Shown here piece after piece: positions 1-10,800 of a stretch of 64,000 nucleotides of DNA (position 1 is the first letter of the stretch; the number at the start of each line of letters is the position of its first letter). The notes beneath the pieces were generated by a model that was not told where the DNA came from, ran no database searches, and worked only from the letters and a program-made list of their open reading frames with translations. Source of the DNA: Anisodus tanguticus (lineage: Eukaryota > Streptophyta > Magnoliopsida > Solanales > Solanaceae); the NCBI GenBank assembly GCA_034509755.1, contig CM067544.1, forward strand, positions 19,277,001-19,341,000, written 5' to 3'. Made by a program: the position numbers and the translations under genes.

Positions 1-806
1 ACTTAACAAATGATCAAAGGAAACTCAAGTGTTACCTCTTGAAGAACTTTGAGTAATGAAATGATGCTAGAAAGGAAGAAGAAGATTTCTGAAAATTTCT
101 GCAGTGGTAACAATTGAGCAAAGGCCTCAATTTATAATGTAAGGAGGGTGGCTTCTCAACTAGCCAACTAATGGCTTTTAATAGCCATGTAATGACACTT
201 AGTGATGAGTTACACTTAGCCAAGTAAATGGCCGAATTTATGTGCAAAGTAATGGAGATTCAATGCAACCAATCCAAAAGACAGAAACTTTATGTCTTCC
301 GTTCGCTGGAACCTCTTCCCAATTTTATCTTTTCTTAAACTCCAGGGACCAAACTGTAAATATTAAGTAATTTGTATAAAAAAAAAGATAACATCAGAAG
401 AAGCCCCCGACCCCCGACCTGAGCCAGGACCGGACGGTGCACATGTGGGCTTAGCCTCGAACCCAAGCACACCTAAGTCCTCCCTCATTCAAACACATGG
501 GTTACCCCTTGGGGTCCCAAACCCTTATCCGTTTTTGAGGCTTATAAAATGAACAATTCTTCCTTTCCCCACCGATGAGGGAGATTTGTTCCACACCATA
601 TTTTTCATGCCTCAAACACCTTACTTTGTGGATCAATATCTCTTTCATTTTTTAACGAAATTCGACGATCCTTGGCCCTACGGTCATCTACTTACATATT
701 AGATTATTCATGTGTGAAGAACCAAAGTCTCCAACATGCGGAACCCTAGTGTTTAAGTTATTAAAGATGGGTGGACGCAATCCCCGTCAAAGGCAAATTT
801 CCAACA
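1..806 (-). mobile_element. Partial LTR of the TGTTGGAAATT copia family
   Basis: This is a copia-type LTR read on the minus strand. It ends at 806 with ccaaca, which is TGTTGG on the minus strand. It matches the LTR at 29210-30243 block by block: the drought of coding sequence, the GC-rich gcgg/cgcg stretch near 400-450, the text 'gggttaccccttggggtccc' and the terminal 'aaggcaaatttccaaca'. No polypurine tract follows position 806, so this is either the upstream LTR of an element lying to the left of the window or a solo LTR. About 225 bp of the LTR is missing off the left edge. Confidence 0.8.
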
Positions 807-2765
807 GTATAGATCATCTCCACATGGATTGATATAAATAATTACTCAAACAAAAAACTTGTTTAGTATTATTCAGGTGACCAAAATTTGAATTGGTGTG
901 GTTCTAACCTACGAATAACGACTAAAAAAGTGGTTAAAGAAGATTGATACGAGCAACAATGGTTATTATCAAATAGATGAAGTAAGGGTAATACATAAGA
1001 CAGGTGCTAGAGAATTATTGAGACCTATCTCTGATCAAGATTCACTTTCTAAAGTTCTATTGATTCTCATGAATTCAATAGTTAATTAGAATATTCTTAG
1101 TGTTCAGATTCATCTTCCGATTAAATTTAAACTCTTTGAAATAAACTACCGACGACTCTATGAACATATATGCTAGAACCTATTAATGGTTTGATCTAAA
1201 GGAAAAACGTTTTTCGAATATTTTTCCTCTTGGTTTAACCAATAAATTCAAGATGCTCTTTCGGTTAAATAAAATAGTAAGCAATTGTGCAATTCAATTC
1301 AAAACTCGATTAACGAATTCAAACAATAAACAAGAGTTAAAATCTACAAATAATACTCAAAACATCATGTCGGTCTAATCCTAATAGAGATTACTCCATA
1401 ATAGAAGAGGAAAACATAAAAAAAGAATAAGAACTAGAAAATATTATAACTGACGATTGATCTAAACTTTCATATTGAATCAAATTATGATATTTAGTCG
1501 TCTGAACTCTTATACGCGCCTCCAATACTCCTAGATCAAAAGCCCCCCTTGAAAAACGTGCTTCTACAGTATTTATACAGTATAGAAAAAGTCTCGGACC
1601 AAAATACCCTTAATGGGACATTATGAGATTGCCAAAACAATGATTTTCCATGCTGTGACCCATGTCCTGGCACACGACTTGGCAATGAAAAATGTATGTG
1701 CTGTCTTCGACTTTTTCCTCCTGCACACAACGCGCTAATGGCCAACTTCAGTTGAGTTGGTTTATTTGTTGCATGGTGACATTTTTTTTGCTAGCCACCT
1801 CGTGTAGCACGTTGTTCCTCACGCCGTGATAGGCCATTTTCTGGTCTTGAGCGTTTTCTTTTTATTTTTCATATGCGTATTCGGTTTTTAGTTTTCATAA
1901 CTTGGACTTTTATTCAGACTTTGAAGTGTTAGAATCTCTAATTAAGCTTCAAAATTGCTCGTTTACTGAGAATCAAGTTCTACACAATAAAACTCAGGTG
2001 TTAAATATAGAATATTAATATTATAGCTCAAACATAATTAAAATATAGTAAATAAAAGACGAAATAAAGCTAGAAACTCGTGCTTGTAGTCACTCATCAT
2101 TGCACCACATTTTTTGGTGGTGGTTTCTTCAAACTTCACGTACATGATATCTCCTTTAATTTGGCACTTCATCTATGAGGAGATTATCTTCGGTGCTCAC
2201 TTACATTTGAATATAAAAACAAATTATTATAGGCATTAGAGAGAAGTATAGTAATGTATGCAACTGCAATATATTCTAAAGTATTCTATAAATATTAAAG
2301 TATTCTATAAATATCTTATTTTACAAATCTTTTATATTCGCATGTCGTTGATGACACTGTATTAAGGATATTTTACTGATAAAAATATATTTTATAATTC
2401 AACAAGCTCTTTTAAATATAAACTAAGTGCAGAAACAAACAAAGAATCAAGTATAGTAGAAAACACAACAAATCAAAATAGAATACGAAGTTTCTTGTTT
2501 CTTTCTGAAGAGAAATCAAAATCAGTATATATAGATAGAACGTAATGATTATGTTATATGTAACAACTATAACGTTAATTGTTTTAATGGGCTAAATGGT
2601 TATCTATTTCCTCACGTATATCGCGCACACATGAAGGCAAAGTACACCAATTTTGCCTTCAGACAATTATTCTCACATGCGTAAGTCCAATTTCTTTTAC
2701 TAACTCTTTATAAGTTTTGAGAAAGGATAATTCATTATAAAGGAAAGAAAGCAGAACATTTCCAA
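807..2765. other. Intergenic AT-rich DNA, no recognisable gene
   Basis: No open frame here has a family signature. The stretch is AT-rich with scattered poly-A and poly-T. The block near 1500-1850 has more GC and may be an old, unrecognised repeat, but I see no termini for it. Confidence 0.5.
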
Positions 2766-3215
2766 TTTAATAAATGGAAAATGACCTAAAATACCCTTGA
2801 ACTATTAGAATTAGTATAAAAATGTCCTTCATTCACCTTTGAGCTTCCAATACCCCTGGTGTTAACCCATTGAGTTTACTTTGCCCTTACTTTTAACAAA
2901 CCCATTTCATTTATTACATGACAGCCTCTCATTAGATAGCCATATAATTAACTAAAACTAATTAAATCTCAACCCATTTAACCCGATCCACCAACTAAAC
3001 CCTGACCCGCCCCAAATAATTCCCTAACAAACAAAATTGAAAAACCCTCTAACCCATTTCATTACAAATAAAAAATTTAACTTGCATTAAGTATTTAAAT
3101 GGAAAAAATCTGATCCTAAATTTTTATTGAACATATTTGTGTTGAAATTTAATTGAATACTGCAATTTTATGAAACCTCTATAAAACTTGAACATTCATT
3201 GATTAACATTCACCT

Positions 3216-3560
3216 TGTAAAAGAATAAATCTTGGATCTAACTCAACTCAAAAAGCTAGCTTGTAGGGTGAGGATTGTCCAAGTCCATATAAGGAGTCCA
3301 TGTTCTCATTCCATATCCGATGTGGGATTCTTAACACTCCCCTGCACGCCCAGACCTTGTTAACTGGAGCGTGAATAATATAATTTGGAGGCCAAACATC
3401 GGTGAATAAAGAATTGGAATGAGCCTAACTCTGATACCATGTAAAGGAATAGATCTTGGGCCTAACTCAACTCCAAAAGCTAGCTTGTAGGGTGAGGATT
3501 GTCCAAGTCCATATAAGGAGTCCATGTTCCTATTCCATATCCGATGTGGGACTCTTAACA
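3216..3560 (-). mobile_element. Intact TRIM (miniature LTR retrotransposon)
   Basis: Two direct repeats of 121 bp (3216-3336 and 3440-3560) surround about 100 bp of non-coding DNA. On the minus strand the LTR starts TGTTAAGAATCCCACATCGG and ends TTTACA. Directly after the upstream LTR comes TGGTATCAGAGTTAG, a match to the initiator tRNA-Met primer site. A purine tract (minus strand GCAGGGGAG) precedes the other LTR. A perfect 5 bp duplication, cacct, flanks the element (3211-3215 and 3561-3565). The LTRs differ at about 8 of 121 sites. It codes for nothing and depends on other elements for enzymes. It is inserted inside the Mutator-like element. Confidence 0.93.
3425..3439 (-). promoter_or_regulatory. 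TRIM primer-binding site (tRNA-iMet type)
   Basis: The minus strand reads TGGTATCAGAGTTAG immediately after the upstream LTR, the usual primer site complementary to the 3' end of initiator tRNA-Met. Confidence 0.9.
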
Positions 3561-4215
3561 CACCTCAATTTGAAAATTTAATTTCGAGATTTGTTAGCGA
3601 TTTGAACTTGGTATGTTGAAATTTGGTTCTTAAGATCAAGCGTGATTGAGTATACTTGAAAAAAAAATTCATTAAGGAAGTGAACTAAAGCCGAAGGAGC
3701 TTATTGAATCTTGCTTTAAATTTCTAAATATGTAAATTTGGGTGTTTAAATCAATTTGGTAATACTATTTTTAAAGTTGGTAGCATGAATAACCATCGAA
3801 TTAGGGCTTAGAACCTGAAGAAAGAGAGAAAACTCCATGAAAGTCGTTAATGAAGCTTGAAGCTTCAAGTTAGAAGATGATACAATGATGGTAGAGATTT
3901 TCTCAAACAGGTTCGGGTTAAAATACGGGTCATGGATGATTTTCTTTTTAACTTGGGCTAATCAGATCTCACCACATAATAAATATATATTTAATTATTT
4001 TATTTTAACATGATCGTTAAAAATAAAGGCAAAGTAGACCCAATAGATTAACAACATGAATATTTGGGGGCTCAAAGGTGGACGACGGACATTTTTATAT
4101 CAATTCTAATAGTTCAAGGACATTTTAGGCCCTTTTCCATTTAATAAAGGATACTTCCTTTTGAAATACTATTTGCGGACTATTTTTGATAAAATTTTGA
4201 CTCCGCCACTGTAGA

Positions 4216-4223
4216 TATATAAA
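4216..4223 (+). promoter_or_regulatory. Candidate TATA box of the DOG1-like gene
   Basis: TATATAAA lies 257 bp upstream of the start codon at 4480, which would give a 5' leader of about 230 nt. This is inferred from sequence and position only. The Mutator-like element ends 77 bp upstream, so most distal promoter sequence is transposon DNA. Confidence 0.45.
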
Positions 4224-4479
4224 GTGACATGGAAAGTAGCATATCTTTTATGTACTTGTGAATGGAACTAATGTTGCTTTGTGACACTTTATCACATGTC
4301 ATGTTACATAGGATGAGAACAAAACAACGTTACGTTGGCATTCCCCAAAATCATGAATTGTCCAAAAAAAATATAAATAACAACAAATACAAGAGTTTTC
4401 TTCTTGTTGCATATGTCGACAAAAAAAAAACTCTATTTAATTCACACCATATATTACAAAAATTCATCCAAATTTTTTT

Positions 4480-4863
4480 ATGAAACCAAAAATGGCAAAT
4501 TCAAGCTGTACTAATAGCACTGATCGAAATAAAGAAGAAAATTTATACGAGTCATGGATGAACAATCAACAAGAAGAATTAAAAGAGCTTCAAAACGCCG
4601 TTGCTCTCGCTCGAAAAAATGAGCGAAACGACGCCGAATTGAATGAGCTGCTGGGGAAAATGGTGAACAACTTCCAGGGCTACGTGAATGGCCGTAGCAG
4701 GTTGGCGCGAGTTGATGTGTCACCTTTTTTTGCGCCAACCTGGTGCACCCCTTTGGAGAACTCGGTCCTCTGGATCGGAGGGTGCAGGCCGTCTTCGTTC
4801 ATACGACTCATTTACGCGCTCTGTGGAATCGAAATTGAGTTTCATCTCAAGGAGTACCTACAG
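4480..4863 (+). CDS. DOGL: DOG1-like gene, exon 1
   Basis: This exon encodes 128 codons. It begins MKPKMANSS, runs through an acidic/coiled N-terminal helix (YESWMNNQQEELKELQ) and contains the family signature WIGGCRPSSFIRLIYALCG. It ends ctacag and the next bases are gtagtag, a good donor site in phase 0. Confidence 0.88.
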
Positions 4864-7800
4864 GTAGTAGAAGCAGAGTCAAAATTTTACGTTTATAGGT
4901 TTTGAATATTTGTTTTTGCTTGGTGGTTTCTGAATATATCGATCATTTGCACTTATTAGATGAGTTTTTTTCCAAATATAATACATGGTTTTAGCCAAAA
5001 TTATTGAATTTTGTCAAATTCCTAACTACTAGATAACTTCGCCATTGATAGGTAGGTGGTGTCAAATGATCCGAGGTTGAGTTGAATTTCGATCCGCTAA
5101 AATGAGATGAGTTAATAAATTAGACAGATTATTGACCAGCCAAAATGTTACTTTGGCTGAAATACAGTGGGTCAAAATGGACTAAACAATGTCTCAGGCC
5201 AACCACTCAATTCTTACTAAATTTTAGTTTAGTTGGTTATGATTTTATAATTTATTTAATTACTTACTTAATAAGTTATTTCTCTTTTTATATGATTTTA
5301 TATAACATGATCAAATAAAAATAAAAATAAAAATATTTTGACCAGGCTTTTCAAGTTAATTTAGACGGTATAACCTTAAATGGGATGAACTAAACGTGTA
5401 AAAAGGGGATTGAATTATTGATAAATGAGCGAGTTATTAATTTGCTTGAATTGGGCAAATTAAAACAAGTTGCACCAGCCATATTTTCATAAGCTGATTT
5501 TGTCACTATTATTTATAGGGTATAAAAATCCGCGACTTTGGTCAGCTTTGTGGTAAGCAAATTATCATGATTGATAAGTTGCAGAGACAAATTATTGGAG
5601 AAGAAAGGAAGCTTTCTTCAAGGTTGGCTAGCTTGCAAGAAGATGTTGTTGATCAACCGATAGCCAAGGCGGCAAAAAATTGCGACACTCAAGAAGGTAA
5701 TGTTAAATTGTGTGTGTAAAAAAGAATGTCACATTTTTATATTTAAAAATAATTTAATTTTATGAGATAATTTACAACTACACATTTGTTATATACCACA
5801 TTGAATATGAGCATTTCCATCATAATTGAGTCACTTGTCCCACATTGTCATTTGTCCCACATAGTCAATTGTCCCACATTGATGTTTTTTAAATAAAGAG
5901 TCATTTGTCCCACATTGATGTTTTTTAAATAAAGAGTCATTTGTCCTACATTGGTGTTTGAAAAGAAGTTTGAACTTCCTTATGGCTATAAAAGGAGTTA
6001 ATGGGTTTGACATGTTGGTCAAGCTCTTGGACTTCCATATATATAGAAAGAAAGAAATAAATATTTTATAAATATTTAAAGAGGGGGACAGGGGACGAAA
6101 CATTACAACGTTTCGCCATTTCTATTTCTTCAACGGAAATATCCCTTCGTGAATATGTTGCAACGTTTCGGGGCAACCATTGAGTATCCATAAATACTCA
6201 GTGATTTGCAGAAACGAAATACATAGAATACAATACAGAAAACAGAAAATAATTTCTGCTTCTGGGATTTCTCCTTCTATGAGTTTTTTTTTAAAAGTCT
6301 ATATTTAATATTTGCGATTTCTGCTTTTGGATTTCATTAGAGTGTAACTTTCGAATTTATGAGAATATATGTTTTGTATCCCGGAAGGTTAATTTCTAAG
6401 TGAACCTTTTATACTTGAGAGGGAGGAATTAATAACTTTAAAGATAACTTCATTTTTTGGTGTGCCCAACCTATTATTAGTTCCATTACCCTATTATACA
6501 ACAATTTTAAAGGTATTAATTTTCTGCAATGGAGTCAATATTAGTTAAGGCGCAATTGAACGATGGAGACAAACTGGAAAGGTTGAACGGACTTAACTAC
6601 AAGCGTTGGAGTTTAAAGATTGAGTACCTTTTGACAATTGCAAAGGTATTCTATGTTCTGTTTCAAAGCTGTCCGGAGGAAGTCACTGATCCGGATGCAA
6701 CCGAGGAACAAAAGACTGAGCAACAGAGAAGGCGAACAAATGGAAAAATTATGATTTCGTTTGCCGCTACATCATTCTGCAGTCGCTGAACAACACATTG
6801 TTCAACGTATTTCACATCCACAAAACTGCTGCAGAACTCTGGAATGCTATAAAATGAAGGTATGTAAATGAATATGCTGGTAATAAGTCTTTTTTGGTTA
6901 GCAAGTATGTTGAATACAAGATAGTGGATTCTCGACCGGTCATTGATCAGGTTAACGAGTTAAATGATATAGCAACAGAATGTGCTGATGTTGGTGAACT
7001 CATTTATGAAACTTTTCAAGTTTCAACCATTATTGGTAAACTTCCGCCTTCGTGGAAAGATTACCAAAAGAAACTGAAACATAAGAAGAAGCCTATCTCT
7101 TTGGATGAACTTCTTCAGGGTATTCAAATTGAGACTGAAAGCCTTAAAAGAGATGGTTCAGTTTCTTCGAAGAATGATGGTGTGAATCATGTTTATGATA
7201 AAAACCTTCATGGAACTTCTAAGGGAAATTAAGAAACGTCCAAAAAGAGGAAATTCTTTAAGAAAAATGGAAATAAGGATAACATAAACAACAAAAAGGA
7301 AGGCAGTTGTTATGTTTGTGGCAAACCTGGCCACTATGCTAGGAATGCCGTCACCGTAAGGGGAATGACAAGAAAAAGGAACAAACCAATGTGATTGATG
7401 ACAAAGACTTTGTCGCTGTCATGTTTGAATAATACCTTGTCAACAATGGCACTACTGATTGGTGGGTGGACTCAGGTTCTACCTGTCATGTTACCCCAAA
7501 CAAGTTTGTTCAAGACATATGAAATGGTGAAAGAGGCCAAGGCCATCTACATGAGAAATGCATCATCACAGTTCTTGGCGTAAGCACTGTTGTTCTTCCC
7601 CTCACTTCGGAAAATACTTTAACTCTGAGAAATGTGTATCATATCCCCTCTATGAGGAAAAATCTTGTATCGGTCCACAAATTGGACGAAAATGGTTTCA
7701 AAGTAGCCTTTGGTTCCCAAAAGGTGACTATCACTAAGAATGAGAAGTTTGTAGGAAAAGGCTAAATGAAAGACAAAATGTACTTGTTGAATGTTGACTC

Positions 7801-10800
7801 TAATAAGACTGCATCTTTTGCTTACTTTTCTGATGTTTTACTTAATGTTGATGATCATGTTAATTGGCATTATAGACTAGGGCATGTTGGTATAAATGCT
7901 ATGAATCGCATGATTTCAAATGATTTTATTCCAAAGTCTTCTAAAACTTTTACCACAAAAACTTGTGAATGTTGCTCTCAATCCAAATTGACTAAATCGT
8001 CTTTCAAAGGTGTTGTTAGAAAAAATGGTTTACTTGAACCTATTCATACGGATATTTGTGATAATAAAAAGCATATTACTAAAGGTGGTAAAAGATACTT
8101 CATAACTTTTATTAATGATTATTCAAAATTCACCTATGTGTATTTGCTTAAAACCAAAGATGAGGCTTTTAATAAGTTTAAAATCTTCAAGGAGAAAGTT
8201 GAAAATAAAACCAATTTAAGGATCAAATGTTTGAGATCGGACAGGGGTGGTGAATATCTATCTAACGAGTTATATCATTTTGTTTACAAAATGAAATTGT
8301 TAGAGAATTTTCAGCACCTAATACTCCAACACAAAATGAAATGGCCGAAAGAAAAAAATAGATCCTTAATGGAAATGGTTAGTGCCATGCTAATACATTC
8401 AAAATTACCAATGAGTTATTGAGGAGAGGCACTATTGAGTTCTTGTTACATTACTAACAAGATTGTAAACAAGAAACATATGAAAACTCCATTTGAGTTG
8501 TTTATTGGGCGTAAGCCTAGTATTAAACATCTAAGGGTATGAGGTTGTATTGCATATATTTTCGACGCAACTTTGAAAAGGCCAAAACTTGGTAGTAAAA
8601 CAATTAAATTTATTTTTATTGGTTATTCTTCTATGAGTAAAGCATATAGATTTCTTAGGATTCATGGTAATAGTGTATTTGAGGTTGCGCATGCTATATT
8701 TTATGAACACTTGAATATTCGTGATGCTGATAAAATAGAAAAAAATAATGATTTATTTGGTGAACTTGATATTAATGAACATGCAACCGGAAATGAAATT
8801 GTGAATGATGAGAATTTAGAAGAAAGGAAAAATGATGAAATAGTCGAATTAAGGAGAAGTAAGAGACATAGAATTGAAAAGAATGTTGGTCCTGATATGT
8901 TGACTTACATGTTAGAAGAGGATCCAAAAAAATTTCAAGCAACTATGTCACAATCAGATTCTGATATGTGGAAAAGAGCCATGGATGATGAAATCAAGTC
9001 TATACTTGAAAACCAAACCTGGACTCTTGTTGATTTACCTCCTATAACTAAACCTCTTGGTTGCAAGTGGGTTCTGAAAAAGAAACTCAAAACTGATGGT
9101 ACTATTGATAAATACAAGGCTAGATTGGTAGCCAAATGCTATATTAAAAAGGAAGAGATTTATTATTTTGAGACATTCTCTCCCGTTTCTAAATTCACAT
9201 CAATCAGAACCATGTTTGCTATTGCATCTATGTATGGATTATAGGTTCATCAAATGGATGTTAAAACTGCATTCTTAAATGAAGACTTGGATGCGAAAAT
9301 TGATTTGCATCAACCTGAAGGTTATGTTGTTAAGGGTGAAGTCCCTGTATGGGCTTAAACAAGCACCACGACAATGGTACAAAAAGTTTAAGCAAGAAAT
9401 TAAAAGGTTCGGATTTAAGAGTAGCAAAGTAGAAAGTTGTGTTTTTACTAAGGTTATCCTTGAGTATAAAGTAGTGTTGACTTTATACGTTGATGACTTG
9501 CTTATCTTTGGTTCTGACATAAAATGCGTGAATGAGACCAAAGAATTTTTAAAGCAAGCTTTTGACATAAAGGATTTAGGTCCCGTTGATGTCAGATTGG
9601 GAGTCAAAGTGCTCAAGAGAGGAGGAACTTACATTCTAACACAATCTCATTACACTGAGCAACTGTTAAAAGAAATTTAATTACTTTGACTGCAATGATA
9701 GTACAAGTCCTATCAATCCAACCGTAATTTGTTCCAAATAAAGGAAAAACTATAAATTAAGAAGAATATGCCAAAATAATCGGTAGTATTATGTATGTGG
9801 TGAATCACACAAGACCTGATATTGCGTGTTCTATTGGCATATTGAGTAGATTTACTAGCAATCCAGGAGAAGATCATTGGAAGGAACTAAAACGAGTACT
9901 AAGGTATTTGAAGTTAGCAAGGAATTATGGTCTGAATTACAAATGCAGTGCATCTACACTTGAGTGTTTCAGTGATGCAAATTGGGCATCAGATGCAAGT
10001 GATTCTAAGTCAACTAGTGGATGGTTATTCACTGTTGGAGGTGGCATAGTTTCTTGGGCTTCAAAAAAGAAAAGTTGTGTTGCTTTATCTTCAATGGAAT
10101 CTGAATACATAGCCATGTCAATGGCTGGCAAAGAGCTTCTATGGTTTAGAAGATTCCTAAAAACATTTCCTTTTATAAAACCAAAGAAGGGTCCTATAAC
10201 TTTGTATTGTGACAATCAAGTTGCAATTTACAATGCAAAGAATGAGAGAATATCTGATCATAGTAAACATATTTCTATGAGATATAATCATGTTCGAAGT
10301 ATGGTTAAGAAGGGGAAGATCACACTTGAATATCTTCCAACAAAGCAAATGCCAGCAGATCCGTTAACAAAACCGTTATCGGGAGATAAGATTAAAAAGG
10401 TCATGCGAGGTATGGGGATATTACCGATATAAACAATGTCTTGATTGAAACCAACTCTATTCTAAGGTACAAGTTAAATAATTGACATCTTATTATGAGA
10501 GTTAAAAAGGCAATTCAATATTCTTCATTGGCGAGATGGAAACTTGGATACATCTCAAGGTGCATAATTTGGAAATAGTGGGGGTGATACTATTTCGAAA
10601 GCTCTATATCTGACCTATGCACTTTTATTTACCACAACAGGTAAATGTTGGACTCTAAGTTTTTAATAGACTTATAGCTATGTGGAATGCGTTGTGGACA
10701 TTCTTGATGAGTCTACCTATACAAATATGAGAGGTCGCTTCTTAGGGATCATTCGGTAAGATCCTAAAGTAGTTGTGAATCCAGGATTCAGCATAAGACC

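Larger units (their letters stand above)
2775..4139. mobile_element. Non-autonomous Mutator-like element (MULE) with long TIRs
   Basis: The ends are long inverted repeats. The left begins TGGAAAATGACCTAAAAT at 2775 and the reverse complement of the right end begins TGGAAAAGGGCCTAAAAT. Similarity continues for roughly 120-130 bp, including 'ttgaactattagaatt' and 'aaaaatgtcc' in both arms. A perfect 9 bp duplication, TTTAATAAA, flanks it at 2766-2774 and 4140-4148. Long TIRs with a 9 bp duplication are typical of Mutator-like elements. There is no transposase, so mobility would have been supplied in trans. A TRIM is nested inside. The right end lies only about 77 bp upstream of the likely TATA box of the DOG1-like gene. 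Confidence 0.85.
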
